A stretch of 32,977 nucleotides of DNA. Source: Actinomycetes bacterium. GTDB lineage: Bacteria > Actinomycetota > Actinomycetes > Mycobacteriales > Pseudonocardiaceae. Shown piece after piece: positions 10,966-19,796 of this stretch (position 1 is its first letter; every line of letters begins with the position of its first letter). The position numbers were made by a program, and so were the translations under genes. Below the pieces are notes generated by a model that had not been told where the DNA came from, searched no databases, and was given only the letters and a program-made list of their open reading frames with translations. The stretch covers positions 1 to 32,977 of the forward strand of contig JAJYTH010000036.1 of assembly GCA_021793175.1 (NCBI GenBank), written 5' to 3'.

Positions 10966-12795
10966 CTAGACGAGCCCGAGTGCCCGCTGAGCGAAGTGCA
11001 CCTCGATGGCGACCTGCTTGATGGTCTCGGCGACCACCAATGAGCCGTGGCCGGCGTCGTAGCGGTAGAACTCGTAGTCCATACCGCGTGCGGCCAGCCG
11101 GTCGAGATAGTTCTCGATCTGCCGGATCGGGCAACGCGGGTCGTTGTCCCCGGCCAGGACGAGCACCGGCGCCCTCACCTCGTCGACATAGGTGATCGGC
11201 GAGCACCGTTCGTACACATCGGGGACTTCGGAGGGCGAGCCGCCGAACAGGGCCCGGTCGAACGCTCGTAGCTGTTCCATCTCGTCGGCGTAGGCGGCGA
11301 CATAGTCGGCCACCGGGACCCCGGCGACTCCCGCTGCCCACCGGTCCGGTTGCGTGCCCAGCGCGAGCAGCGTCAGGTAACCACCCCACGACGCGCCGGC
11401 GGCCACGCACTTGTCGGGATCGGCGAGCCCGGAGGACACGGCCCAGTCGTGCACGGCCGCCACGTCCTCCAGCTCGGCCAGGCCGGGCCTGCCCTCGATG
11501 GCGTCCCGCCACGCCGAGCCGTATCCGGTGGATCCCCGGTAGTTCACCTCGATCACGGCGAAACCGGCATCCACCCACACCGCCCGGTAAGCCGAGAAAC
11601 GGTCCTCGTCGGCCGAGTGCGGGCCCCCGTGCAGCAGGAACACCGTCGGCAAAGGCCGGTCCTTGTTCTCGGGAGTGGACACCAGCGCGTGTACCCGGCC
11701 GCCGGGGCCGTCCACGAACACGTCGGTGACTGGGCGGGACCCGGGAGCACGCTCGCCGGGCGGGGTGATCAGCACCCGGTCCTCGCCACCGGGTTCGCGA
11801 ACACGTACGAGCGGCGGTTCGGCCGCGTTGGACCACGTGTACTCGACGGTGCCGTCGGGCCTGGCGCCCGCGCCACCGATCCGACCAGGCGGGGTGTCGA
11901 GCGAGGTCAACGTCCCCGTCGCGAGCTCGTACCGGTACAGCTTGCTGCGGCCCTTGTCGAACTGGAGGATCAGCAGGGCCTCGCCGTCGGGGTACCAGTC
12001 GCCGATGAGTTCACCGGGCAGGTCGATGTCGAGTTCGGTCTCGGTGTCGGCCTCGACGTCCCAGACCAGCAGTTCTTCCCTGTCCCGTCGTTCGTGTTGT
12101 ACCAGCAGCCGCGGATCGCCCTTGCGAGGCGAGAACGCCAGCGCGGCCAGGCCCTTGCCCTCGCCGTCCCACTTCTCCGCCACGACGTCGAACCCGTCGC
12201 TTCGCAGCACGCGCAGCGCCGGGTGCCTGGAATCCCCGTGTTCGGAGTGCCCGATCGCGAGCAGCCGCTCGTCACGCGACAACGCGGCCACCTCGGCGTC
12301 GTTCTCGTTGCTGTAGAACAGCTCGGTCCGCCCGTCACGGTGCGTGTACAAAGCGCTGCCGTCGTCGGTGGACACGCCCACCGCCACCAGCCTGTGCCCG
12401 ATCTCCAGCCCGGCCGGGTAGCCCGCGGGCACGTCGGGCAGCGCGGGTTCGGGCTTCGCGCCACCACCGAACGGTTCACGCACCCACGTGCCGAACTCGT
12501 CGCCGTCGGTGTCGTTGAACCACCAGATCCACGCGCCGTCCGGTGACAACGTGCCGTGCAGGGTGCCGTTGGGCCGGTCGGTGATCTGGCGGTGCGTGTC
12601 GGTCGCCTGGTCCCAGGCGTAGATCTCCCACACCCCGCCGGCGTTGGACACGTACAGGCGGGCGTGAGGCGCGTCGAGTGCCCAGTCCGGCAGCGACACC
12701 CGGGCCGCGCTGAACCGGGCCCGCCAACGGGCCTCCAGTTCGGGCTCGCCGAACAACGTCTCGGGAACTCGGGGGCTCGGATGTTGTGTGTTCAC
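10966..12795 (-). CDS. S9-family prolyl oligopeptidase-type peptidase
   Basis: A 609-residue serine peptidase of the prolyl oligopeptidase (S9) family. Residues about 20-340 form a beta-propeller that gates access to the active site; the C-terminal 260 residues are the alpha/beta-hydrolase domain. The catalytic residues are visible: Ser469 in GASWGGY, the acid in AGDNDPRCP (about 550-552) and His583 in DAGHGS. The oxyanion segment is LLHGGPHS. Such enzymes cleave short peptides or acyl-amino acids; there is no signal peptide, so it acts in the cytoplasm. GTG 12795 (VNTQHPSPRVPETLFG) is preferred; the frame runs on to 13209 but that part overlaps the divergent methyltransferase. AGGA lies eight bases upstream. 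Confidence 0.92.
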   Translation of the reverse strand: MNTQHPSPRVPETLFGEPELEARWRARFSAARVSLPDWALDAPHARLYVSNAGGVWEIYAWDQATDTHRQITDRPNGTLHGTLSPDGAWIWWFNDTDGDEFGTWVREPFGGGAKPEPALPDVPAGYPAGLEIGHRLVAVGVSTDDGSALYTHRDGRTELFYSNENDAEVAALSRDERLLAIGHSEHGDSRHPALRVLRSDGFDVVAEKWDGEGKGLAALAFSPRKGDPRLLVQHERRDREELLVWDVEADTETELDIDLPGELIGDWYPDGEALLILQFDKGRSKLYRYELATGTLTSLDTPPGRIGGAGARPDGTVEYTWSNAAEPPLVRVREPGGEDRVLITPPGERAPGSRPVTDVFVDGPGGRVHALVSTPENKDRPLPTVFLLHGGPHSADEDRFSAYRAVWVDAGFAVIEVNYRGSTGYGSAWRDAIEGRPGLAELEDVAAVHDWAVSSGLADPDKCVAAGASWGGYLTLLALGTQPDRWAAGVAGVPVADYVAAYADEMEQLRAFDRALFGGSPSEVPDVYERCSPITYVDEVRAPVLVLAGDNDPRCPIRQIENYLDRLAARGMDYEFYRYDAGHGSLVVAETIKQVAIEVHFAQRALGLV

Positions 12796-12830
12796 CCCGG
12801 TGATCCTGCCAGGTCCGTAGGGTTGACAGC

Positions 12831-13562
12831 GTGTTGGAGGGTCACGCGGGTTTCGTGCTGCCGCTGTTGCGGCCGGGGATGCGGGTGCTCCATGTCGGTT
12901 GTGTTCGGCAGGAGGACCGCGGTGGCGCACGAAGCACCGCGAGCCTGGGTACGGCGGCTCACCCCGTCCACGTCGTCGGGCTCGACACCGATGTCGACGG
13001 GCTGCGGCACGCGCGACGCGCGAGTGAGCTGGCAGCTGTGTCCTCGGTCGACTTCGTCGCCTGCGGCGTGCGAGCTCTGCCGGTGCGCTCGGGAAGCGTC
13101 GACCTGGTCTATGCCCACGGACTGCTGGATCGCGAACCCGATCCGATACCCGTGCTCGCCGAGTTCGCCAGGGTGCTGAGACCGGAAGGGGCGCTCGCGC
13201 TGTCGACACCGGACTGGAGCCGCACCAGGGTGAAACCCAAGACCGCCAACGTCGACGCGGCCCTACGCGGGTGGAGCATGCTGCGACGACGCCGAGGCGG
13301 TGACCCCTTCGCGGGCAGACACGTGGACGACTGGGTGCGGCGCGCGGGATTCCGCGAGGTCCGCTCGAAAGCGCGCTACTACACGGGAGACGACTATCGG
13401 GGATTGGCCCGGACCATAGAGACCGAGCTGGCCGAAGCGCTGGACGAGACCGACGACATGGACCCGCAGTTGGCGAGCGCGGCCCGCTCGGCGTGGATGT
13501 GGGTGCGCGGGGGGCAGGGCGAGGTCAGCGAATGTTGGGTGGAGACGGTAGCCGTGCGCTGA
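12831..13562 (+). CDS. Class I SAM-dependent methyltransferase-like protein
   Basis: A 243-residue protein with the Rossmann-type methyltransferase layout: motif I region VLHVGC, the acidic end of strand 2 (VVGLDTDVDGL), VRALPVRSGSVDLVYAHGLL and FARVLRPEGALALSTPDW, the usual post-motif. Motif I is unusual: the normal GCGTG glycine loop is replaced by GCVRQED with an inserted Gly/Ala/Ser-rich stretch before strand 2, so cofactor binding may be altered. Substrate unknown. GTG 12831 follows TAGGGT (12818-12823) by seven bases, so the transcript appears leaderless, and only 35 bp separate it from the divergent S9 peptidase start. It ends before a bidirectional terminator shared with tRNA-Pro. Confidence 0.78.
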   Translation: MLEGHAGFVLPLLRPGMRVLHVGCVRQEDRGGARSTASLGTAAHPVHVVGLDTDVDGLRHARRASELAAVSSVDFVACGVRALPVRSGSVDLVYAHGLLDREPDPIPVLAEFARVLRPEGALALSTPDWSRTRVKPKTANVDAALRGWSMLRRRRGGDPFAGRHVDDWVRRAGFREVRSKARYYTGDDYRGLARTIETELAEALDETDDMDPQLASAARSAWMWVRGGQGEVSECWVETVAVR

Positions 13563-13599
13563 TGAACGGCGAACGTGAGGACAAGTAGGAAACGGAAAC

Positions 13600-13637
13600 A
13601 GGAAGGCCCCGCCCGGTTTCCCGAGCGGGGCCTTCCT
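13600..13637. terminator. Bidirectional terminator between methyltransferase and tRNA-Pro
   Basis: AGGAAGGCCCCGC (13600-13612) pairs exactly with GCGGGGCCTTCCT (13625-13637), extended by CCGG/CCGA-like inner pairs around TTTC. It starts four bases past the tRNA 3' end on the minus strand and follows the methyltransferase stop on the plus strand. Confidence 0.85.
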
Positions 13638-13640
13638 ACG

Positions 13641-13714
13641 TCGGGGTGGCGGGATTTGAACCCACGACCTCCTCGACCCGAACGAGGCACGCTACCAAGC
13701 TGCGCCACACCCCG
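13641..13714 (-). tRNA. tRNA-Pro (anticodon CGG)
   Basis: A 74-base cloverleaf on the minus strand: acceptor stem CGGGGTG/CACCCCG, D-arm GCGC-AGCTTGGTA-GCGT, anticodon stem CCTCG/CGAGG around TTCGGGT (anticodon CGG, reading CCG proline codons), T-arm GTGGG-TTCAAAT-CCCGC and discriminator A. CCA is not encoded. CCG is expected to be a frequent proline codon in this GC-rich genome. Confidence 0.97.
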
Positions 13715-13752
13715 ATGTCTTCTGCTGTGTTCCCAGCGGGTCGAGACCTAGT

Positions 13753-14694
13753 TTAGCGGACGTTGCTGGCGGCTTGACGGCGGGCTAGGTTTTGCGCCCT
13801 GGAAACCCGAGCCTCCCTCGGGAGCAGCGTCAACAGGCTCGCCTCCGGCGGGCAGGCGAACCGGGCGGGCGCGTACGGGGAGGTGCCGAGTCCCGCCGAG
13901 ACGTGCAGCCACATGTCCGCACCCCAACGTGAGGCCCCGCGCGCCCGGGACCTGTCGAGTTCGCAGTTGGTGACCAGCGCGCCGATGCCCGGCACCCGCA
14001 GCTGTCCGCCGTGCGTGTGGCCCGCGAGCACGAGGTCGTAGCCGTCGGCGGCGAAGGAGTCGAGTACCCGCGGTTCCGGCGAGTGCGTCACCCCGAGTCG
14101 CAGAGCGGCCTTCCGGTCGGGTGTGCCCATGATGTCGGTGTAGCGGTCGCGGTGCAGGTGTGGATCGTCCACGCCAGCGGTGAACACGTGCTGTCCCGAC
14201 ACGGTGAGCGTGCGACGAACGTGAGTGAGGTCCTGCCAACCGTGCTCGATGAACGCCGCACGCAGGTCGCGCCACGGCAGGCGGGTGCCGTGGATGCGCT
14301 TCTTCCGGCCGTTCGGCATGAGGTAGCGCGCCGGGTTCTTCGGCTTCGGCGCGTAGTAGTCGTTGCTGCCGAACACGAACACGCCCGGCCGGTTCAGAAG
14401 CGGTCCGAGAGCCCGAAGGACGGCGGGGACCGCCTGCGGGTGTGCGAGGTTGTCCCCGGTGTTGACGACGAGGTCGGGTTCGAGGCGGTCGAGCTCGGCG
14501 ACCCAGCGCTGCTTGGATTCTTGGCCCGGCAACATGTGGAGATCGGATACGTGCAGCACGCGGATGGGACGGGAGCCGTCGGTGAGCACGGGCAACTCCG
14601 CTGTGCGCAGAGTCCAGTGCCGTCGTTCGATGCCGACGGCGTAACCGAGAGTCGCGGCGGCCAGTGCTGCCGCCCCCGTCACGAGGCGTTTCAT
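13753..14694 (-). CDS. Membrane-associated metallophosphoesterase
   Basis: A 313-residue calcineurin-like metallophosphoesterase with the ordered metal-binding motifs: VSDLHM, NTGDN, FGSNDYY (GNHD box with Ser for Asn-Gly spacing and Asp), THSPE and AGHTHGGQLRVP. The first 25 residues (MKRLVTGAAALAAATLGYAVGI) form a single hydrophobic segment, so it may be anchored in the membrane; the likely type is the YaeI/YkuE-like phosphodiesterase group. Three ATG codons lie in a row (14700, 14697, 14694); AAGG touches the first, so the third, six bases away, gives the best spacing. The equivalent gene (Rv3683, from memory) also accompanies ponA2 in M. tuberculosis. It is downstream of the penicillin-binding gene but separated by a terminator. 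Confidence 0.9.
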   Translation of the reverse strand: MKRLVTGAAALAAATLGYAVGIERRHWTLRTAELPVLTDGSRPIRVLHVSDLHMLPGQESKQRWVAELDRLEPDLVVNTGDNLAHPQAVPAVLRALGPLLNRPGVFVFGSNDYYAPKPKNPARYLMPNGRKKRIHGTRLPWRDLRAAFIEHGWQDLTHVRRTLTVSGQHVFTAGVDDPHLHRDRYTDIMGTPDRKAALRLGVTHSPEPRVLDSFAADGYDLVLAGHTHGGQLRVPGIGALVTNCELDRSRARGASRWGADMWLHVSAGLGTSPYAPARFACPPEASLLTLLPREARVSRAQNLARRQAASNVR

Positions 14695-14838
14695 CATCAT
14701 CCTTGAGGCGACGTGTGTTACCGAGCGTACGCGTTATGATGCGCGATTCGCTGTGCCCCGTAAGGGTTGCGAGCGCTTTAGCACCACTCGACAAGCAAAA
14801 AATACCTGAATGGCCCAGTGTGTCTCTGGTCACATACC

Positions 14839-14873
14839 GGTGCCCGGTCCCACATGTCGTGGAGCCGGGCACC
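14839..14873 (-). terminator. Terminator after the penicillin-binding protein gene
   Basis: GGTGCCCGG (14839-14847) pairs exactly with CCGGGCACC (14865-14873), 11 bp past the stop of the minus-strand penicillin-binding protein gene. No clear T-tract follows. The rest of 14701-14838 is AT-richer and probably carries the metallophosphoesterase promoter. Confidence 0.65.
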
Positions 14874-14884
14874 AGTCGAGTGTG

Positions 14885-17047
14885 TCACCGAATGTTCGCG
14901 TACTGCGGATCGGGTTCCGGTAGCGGCTCGACGGGCAGGCCCTCCATGATCGGCTTCATCGCGCGGAACCAGGTACGTGCCGGCGTCTTGCCGCCGAACA
15001 TGTTGCTGTTCCCGTAACTGGTCGCATGGACGTTGCCGGGCCCGCCGTCGACCAGCCCGCCGTGCGGAAGATCCGGCCGGAAGATCATCGCCGCTCCGGC
15101 GAGCTGCGGGGTCGCGCCGATGAACGTGGCCGAACCCTGGAACTGCGTCGTTCCGGTCTTACCGATCATCGGGCGTTCCCAGCCCGCCGAGGAGGCGGCG
15201 GCGTGCGCCGTGCCACCGGGGTCGATGTCCTTGCTCAACCCGACGGCGAGCGTGTTCGCCACGCTCTCCGGGATCACCTGTTCACAGGGCTGGTCCTTGA
15301 CGGGGAACTCGTTACCACCCCGGTTGACGACCTCCAGGATCGGCGTGGGCGGACACCACACACCACCGCTCATGATCGTCGCGGCGACGTTGGCCATCTC
15401 CAGACCACTGACGGGGCTGGCGCCCAGGGTGAAGAAGCCTCGGCCCTGCGGTGCCAGCTCGTTCGGTCCCAGATATTCCTTCTGGGTCATGCTGTATTCC
15501 GTCTTCTCGTGCTCGGGGTCCGGAGCCCGTCCGTCGGCGAATCGCGTCGACATCGTCTTGCGTAGCCCCAACTTCTCGGCCATGTCGACAATCGGGCCCA
15601 TGCCCACTTCCTCTTCGAGGATGACGAACGTGGTGTTGGGTGACCTCGCCAGAGCGTCCTGCAACGACATCGAGGTGTCCGCGCCGTCGCTGGCGTTCTT
15701 GACGCAATAGGTGCGGATGCCCGAGGGACGTGTGGGGCAGTGCTCGCCACCCCAGTTGAACACCGGGGAGACGTGGAAGTTCGGCGCCGGAACCGTGTCG
15801 AAGATGCCGTACTTGCGTTGTTCCAAAGCAGCGGCCGCGGTGAAGATCTTGTAGCTGGAACCGGCGCCCGTGACGTTGAAGACCTCGTACGGCAGACCCT
15901 GGGAGGCTTGACCGGCGTCCTTATCCGTGCCGTAGTCCCTGTTGGCGACGAGCGCGACCACCTCGTGTCGCTCCTTGCCCGGCTTCACCAGGGACAACGT
16001 GTTGGCGACGTTGGGTTCGGTCTTGTCGACCTCGTCCTCGGCGGCCTGCTTGGCCACCTCGGTGGCCTTGGAGTCCATCGTCGTGCGGATGGTGTAGCCG
16101 CCCGTGTAGAGGTCGTCCTTGTCCATGCCGAGGTCGATCAGATAGTCCTCGACGTACTGGCAGAAGAAGCCGTACTGCGGCTCTGCGCTGATGCAGGTGG
16201 ACGCGGGCTTCTTCGGGCCACCGGGCACCACGCCCAGCGGCTCCTCCTTGATCCGCTCGGCGTCCTCAGGGGACAGTTTGCGGTTCTCGACCATCTTGTC
16301 GAGCACGAAGTTGCGCCGCTTCTTCGCGCCCTCCGGGTTGTTCCAGGGGTCCAGCACGGCGGGGTTGTTCACCATGCCGGCGAGCAGAGCGGCCTGGGGC
16401 ACTGTGAGTTTCGAAGCCTCGGTGTCGAAATAAGCACGAGCGGCCGCGCCGACACCGTAAATTTGCCGGGAGAACTCGACGACGTTGAGGTATCCGGTGA
16501 GGATTTCCTCCTTCGTCATCTTCGTCTCCAGTTGAATGGCGATCTGGGCTTCCTTGAGTTTCCGGGCCATCGACACTTCCTGGGCCTTCTGCTGACCCAG
16601 CGAGTCACCTCGATAAGTGACATTGATCAAATAATTTTTCACATACTGTTGCGTCAGAGTGGACGCGCCCTGGGTGTCGCCCCCGGATGTGTTACTGATG
16701 ACGGCGCGGAGCGTGCCTTTCCAGTCGACGCCGTGATGATCGTAGAAGCGGCGGTCCTCCACCGAGATCATCGCCCACTTCATGGCCTCGGAGATCTCGT
16801 CCGGAGCCGTGGGGACGCGGTACTGGTCGTACAGGGTGGCGATCGGTTTGCCTTCCCTGTCGGTCAGGGTCGTGATTAGTGGAGGTGGTTCATCGGCAAG
16901 ATCGGACGACATCGAATCCACCGTGTCACTGGCCTGATTGGAGACCACGCCCGCGGCACCGGCGACGGGAAACAGAATCCCGGCGACAAGGACCCCCGCG
17001 AGCAGGCACAGACCCAGTAGCTTGAACAGACCGCTCCGGATGCTCAC
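14885..17047 (-). CDS. Class A penicillin-binding protein (PonA2-like)
   Basis: A 720-residue bifunctional peptidoglycan synthase facing the outside of the membrane. One N-terminal transmembrane helix (residues 7-33) precedes a GT51 glycosyltransferase domain with the catalytic Glu97 in EDRRFYDHHGVD and the QGASTLTQQYVKN motif, then a transpeptidase domain with SSYK (Ser397, Lys400), SPN (469-471) and KTGTT (630-634). At least six cysteines lie in the extracytoplasmic part, suggesting disulfides. The chain ends soon after the transpeptidase domain with a short proline-rich tail; I see no PASTA domain, unlike M. tuberculosis PonA2. GTG 17047 is six bases after TAGGCT (17059-17054), so the mRNA is probably leaderless. 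It diverges from the whiB4-like gene. Confidence 0.93.
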   Translation of the reverse strand: MSIRSGLFKLLGLCLLAGVLVAGILFPVAGAAGVVSNQASDTVDSMSSDLADEPPPLITTLTDREGKPIATLYDQYRVPTAPDEISEAMKWAMISVEDRRFYDHHGVDWKGTLRAVISNTSGGDTQGASTLTQQYVKNYLINVTYRGDSLGQQKAQEVSMARKLKEAQIAIQLETKMTKEEILTGYLNVVEFSRQIYGVGAAARAYFDTEASKLTVPQAALLAGMVNNPAVLDPWNNPEGAKKRRNFVLDKMVENRKLSPEDAERIKEEPLGVVPGGPKKPASTCISAEPQYGFFCQYVEDYLIDLGMDKDDLYTGGYTIRTTMDSKATEVAKQAAEDEVDKTEPNVANTLSLVKPGKERHEVVALVANRDYGTDKDAGQASQGLPYEVFNVTGAGSSYKIFTAAAALEQRKYGIFDTVPAPNFHVSPVFNWGGEHCPTRPSGIRTYCVKNASDGADTSMSLQDALARSPNTTFVILEEEVGMGPIVDMAEKLGLRKTMSTRFADGRAPDPEHEKTEYSMTQKEYLGPNELAPQGRGFFTLGASPVSGLEMANVAATIMSGGVWCPPTPILEVVNRGGNEFPVKDQPCEQVIPESVANTLAVGLSKDIDPGGTAHAAASSAGWERPMIGKTGTTQFQGSATFIGATPQLAGAAMIFRPDLPHGGLVDGGPGNVHATSYGNSNMFGGKTPARTWFRAMKPIMEGLPVEPLPEPDPQYANIR

Positions 17048-17174
17048 ACACTCAGCCTACGCATAGTGAGGTGTGATCGTGGTGGGCCGTTCCCTTGAGC
17101 CGAGAACCCATCTGATAACAAATGACCTTGTGGGGGTTGGCGAGGGAACCGGCAACCCCTACAGTCCGTCAACG

Positions 17175-17221
17175 ACTCACGGGAACGATGCCAGGGGAGG
17201 CATCGTCGGAGGGACGTGAGT
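17175..17221 (+). promoter_or_regulatory. Two-tier hairpin in the leader of the WhiB4-like gene
   Basis: An outer exact 7-bp stem, ACTCACG (17175-17181) with CGTGAGT (17215-17221), encloses an inner exact 8-bp stem, ACGATGCC (17185-17192) with GGCATCGT (17199-17206) and a six-base loop. Another repeat, GGGGTTG (17133-17139) with CAACCCC (17153-17159), lies upstream. This is in the 257-bp ponA2-whiB4 gap, 83 bp before the whiB start. Confidence 0.5.
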
Positions 17222-17304
17222 ACAGAAGGACCTGCACGCGGGGGCACGTCGCACGCATCGCCGCCTTTCCGCCTGCCGGTCGTAACAAGGTAGGAGCTGG
17301 GGGT

Positions 17305-17601
17305 ATGAGGTACGGCTACTCGGATTGGCGCATTCATGCGTCTTGCCGGGACACCGATCCGGACGGCCTGTTCGTGCGAGGAGCCGAACAGAACAGGGCC
17401 AAGCTGGTGTGCATGGGTTGTCCGGTACGCACTGAATGTCTGGCCGAGGCGTTGGACAACCGCATCGATTTCGGCGTCTGGGGCGGGATGACCGAACGCG
17501 AGCGCCGCGCGTTGCTTCGTAGGCGGCCGGAGGTGTCGAGCTGGCGTGATCTGCTCGAATCGGCCAAACGGGAGCACGAGCCGGCGCAACGCGTGTCGTG
17601 A
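17305..17601 (+). CDS. whiB4: WhiB-family iron-sulfur regulator (WhiB4-like)
   Basis: A 98-residue WhiB protein, a small redox-sensitive transcription factor that holds a 4Fe-4S cluster. The four conserved cysteines are Cys14, Cys36, Cys39 and Cys45 (C-X21-C-X2-C-X5-C), followed by the G-V-W-G-G turn (57-61) and a basic C-terminal segment (ERERRALLRRR) for DNA binding. Position next to ponA2 and the ATPase pair matches M. tuberculosis whiB4 (Rv3681c, from memory), a sensor of oxygen and nitric oxide affecting antioxidant genes. ATG 17305 has GGAG nine bases upstream; the longer open frame back to 17122 crosses the leader hairpin and is rejected. Confidence 0.92.
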   Translation: MRYGYSDWRIHASCRDTDPDGLFVRGAEQNRAKLVCMGCPVRTECLAEALDNRIDFGVWGGMTERERRALLRRRPEVSSWRDLLESAKREHEPAQRVS

Positions 17602-17633
17602 TCGACTCCTGATCGACGCACCGCTCGGCGGGG

Positions 17634-18761
17634 TCACTCGCCCGACATGCGATCACCGACATCGCGTAGACCACTGATGTCGTGGACATCGCTCGGCAAG
17701 GCGGGCACCGTGGTCACGGCGACGTGCGGGTGCGCCTTGGTGAACCGCGCGAGCAGGCGTTCTTCCCGTTTCGAGATCTCCACCCGGTCGGCATGCAGGC
17801 GCAGCACCGCCGATGCGAGCGGGGCACTGTCGCCACGGCGTTCCAGTGCCTCCGCCGCGGCGAGGGCGTCGATGGCCGACAGGTCCGCGAGCACGGGATG
17901 GGTCCTGTTGGCGATGAGTCCGGCCAGCGGCATCGACTCGGTCGACAGCCGTTCGACGAAGTAACTGGCCTCTCGGAGCGCGTCGGGTTCGGGGGCGGCG
18001 ACCACGAGGAACGCCGTGCCCTTCGAGCGCAGCAGTTCCGCGGTCTTGCCCGCGCGCTCCCGGAAACCGCCGAACGTCGAGTCGAACGCCTGCATGAACG
18101 CCGAAGCGTCGGCGAGCAACTGGCCGCCCAGGATGGTGGACACGGCCTTGGAAAACATCGAGAACCCCGCGCTGACGACCTTGCGCAGGCCCCAGCTGCC
18201 GGCCCGTGCGGGGCTGGTCAGCAGGCGGATCATGCGACCGTCGAGGGCGGCGGACAACCGGTTCGGCGCGTCGAGGAAGTCCAACGCCGAACGGCTTGGC
18301 GGGGTGTCCACGATGATGAGGTCCCATTCGCCGGTGGCCACGAGCTGCCCGAGTTTCTCCATCGCCATGTACTCCTGCGTGCCGGAGAACGACGTGGAGA
18401 TGGTCTGGTAGAAGGGGTTGGACAGCAGCTGCTCGGCGCGTTCGGGACCGGCGTGTCTGCGCACCATGTCGTCGAAGGTGCGCCGCATGTCCAGCATCAT
18501 GGCCCACAGTTCGCCCTCGGGCTCGAATCCGGCGACGTTCACCTTTCTCGGGTGATTGCCGAGTTCGCGCAGGCCCAGCGCCTGGGCGAGTCTGCGGGCC
18601 GGGTCGATGGTCAAGACCACGGTCTGCCGTCCCCGCTCGGCCGCCCGCAGGGCCAGCGCGGCCGCCGTCGTGGTCTTGCCGACGCCCCCGGAGCCGCAGC
18701 AGACCACTACCCGCGTCTCGGGGTCGTCCAAGAGTCCGTCGATGTCGAGTGCGGGAGTCAC
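17634..18761 (-). CDS. ArsA/GET3-type anion-transporting ATPase, second of a pair
   Basis: A 375-residue soluble ATPase of the ArsA/GET3 (SIMIBI) class. It has the deviant P-loop [16 protein letters not shown] (about residues 23-38), switch I region [13 protein letters not shown] and switch [18 protein letters not shown]. It contains a methionine-rich helical stretch ([26 protein letters not shown]), reminiscent of the client-binding groove of GET3. M. tuberculosis has the same adjacent pair (Rv3679/Rv3680, called BagA/BagB as I recall) forming a complex. GTG 18761 overlaps the stop of the upstream ATPase by four bases (GTGA), so the two are translated in equal amounts and very likely form a heterodimer. 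The client or substrate is unknown. Confidence 0.92.
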   Translation of the reverse strand: MTPALDIDGLLDDPETRVVVCCGSGGVGKTTTAAALALRAAERGRQTVVLTIDPARRLAQALGLRELGNHPRKVNVAGFEPEGELWAMMLDMRRTFDDMVRRHAGPERAEQLLSNPFYQTISTSFSGTQEYMAMEKLGQLVATGEWDLIIVDTPPSRSALDFLDAPNRLSAALDGRMIRLLTSPARAGSWGLRKVVSAGFSMFSKAVSTILGGQLLADASAFMQAFDSTFGGFRERAGKTAELLRSKGTAFLVVAAPEPDALREASYFVERLSTESMPLAGLIANRTHPVLADLSAIDALAAAEALERRGDSAPLASAVLRLHADRVEISKREERLLARFTKAHPHVAVTTVPALPSDVHDISGLRDVGDRMSGE

Positions 18762-19762
18762 AGGCGTACCCCCTGTTCCACCAGTGCGTCGGCCAGTTCG
18801 TACAGGCCCGCCACGTCCACGCCTCCCGAGAGGTCGGTCAGCCGTAGCGTCGGCAGGTCGGTCTCGGCCAGTTGTTCGGCGGAGCGCTGCTCCGCCGCGA
18901 TGCCGATGGCGTGCTCGACGGTCTCGGCCACCAACGCGTCGATGGTGGAGTCGGGCAGGTCGAGCCCCGCCGAGAGGAGTCCGGCGCGGATCGTCTCCGC
19001 GTCGACCCGACCGTCCGCGGCCGGGGTCAACAGACGTTCGGGCAGCCGGGGCGGCCGCACCCGGTTCACCAGAACGGCGCCGGGACGCAGATCCGCGCCG
19101 TCGAGCTCCGCGACGGCGTCGAGTGTTTCCCGCACCGGCATCTCCTCCAACAGCGTCACCAGGTGTACGGCCGTGTCACCCGAGTGCAGCAGGCGCACCA
19201 CGCCTTCGGCCTGTCCACGGATGGGTCCGGTCTTCGCGACGTCGGTCAGCGCCTTAGTGACGTCGAGGAATTTCACGACCCGGCCGGTGGGGGGAGCGTC
19301 GACCACCACGGCGTCGTAGACGTGCCTGCCGTCGGAGTCGGTGCGACCCACGCATTCCTTGATCTTGCCGGTGAGCAGGACGTCCCGTAGCCCCGGCGCG
19401 AGTGTGGTGGCGAACTCGATAGCCCCCATCCTGCGCAGCGTCCGCCCCGCGAAGCCGAGGTTGTAGAACATCTCGAAGTACTCGAGCAGGGCGGCTTCGA
19501 CGTCGATGTGCAGGGCGCGCACTTCGCCGCCGCCGGGGGCCGAGGCGATGCGCTGCTCGGCGTAGGGCAGTGGCTCGGTGTCGAAGACCTGGGCGAACCC
19601 CTGCCTCCCCTCGACCTCCACGAGCAGCACGCGCCGACCTCCCCGGGCCAGTGCGAGGGCGAGGGACGCGGCGAGGGTCGTCTTGCCGGTGCCGCCTTTC
19701 CCGGTGACGAAATGCAACCGGGTTCGTGCGAGTTGATCGGTCCAGCCAGGCAGGGGGGTCAC
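18758..19762 (-). CDS. ArsA/GET3-type ATPase, first of a pair
   Basis: A 334-residue partner of the downstream ATPase. It starts [21 protein letters not shown] and has the P-loop GKGGTGKTT near residues 21-29, [15 protein letters not shown] as switch I and [16 protein letters not shown] as switch II. Because the two proteins differ at switch I and the P-loop, one subunit may be regulatory. The start is set at GTG 19762 because TACTCT (19775-19770) lies seven bases upstream, the leaderless spacing seen elsewhere in the window; GTG 19780 and a start at 19819 are possible but have no ribosome binding site, and the last would overlap the next gene. It heads a two-gene operon on the minus strand. 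Confidence 0.9.
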   Translation of the reverse strand: MTPLPGWTDQLARTRLHFVTGKGGTGKTTLAASLALALARGGRRVLLVEVEGRQGFAQVFDTEPLPYAEQRIASAPGGGEVRALHIDVEAALLEYFEMFYNLGFAGRTLRRMGAIEFATTLAPGLRDVLLTGKIKECVGRTDSDGRHVYDAVVVDAPPTGRVVKFLDVTKALTDVAKTGPIRGQAEGVVRLLHSGDTAVHLVTLLEEMPVRETLDAVAELDGADLRPGAVLVNRVRPPRLPERLLTPAADGRVDAETIRAGLLSAGLDLPDSTIDALVAETVEHAIGIAAEQRSAEQLAETDLPTLRLTDLSGGVDVAGLYELADALVEQGVRL

Positions 19763-19796
19763 GATTCGAAGAGTATCCACAAGTTTCGCCGGATGT

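Noticed and set aside
13641-13714. tRNA-Pro as an integration site
   Set aside because: No duplicated tRNA 3' end, integrase or atypical region follows on either side.
17279-17292. GTCGTAACAAGGTA, identical to 14 bases of the universal 16S rRNA 3' region
   Set aside because: The match stops there; no neighbouring 16S sequence is present. It forms part of the whiB4 upstream region and is a chance match, though a 16S reverse primer could anneal here.
17682-19319. 545-residue plus-strand frame across both ATPase genes
   Set aside because: Spans two clear minus-strand genes and has no recognisable motif; GC-frame artefact.
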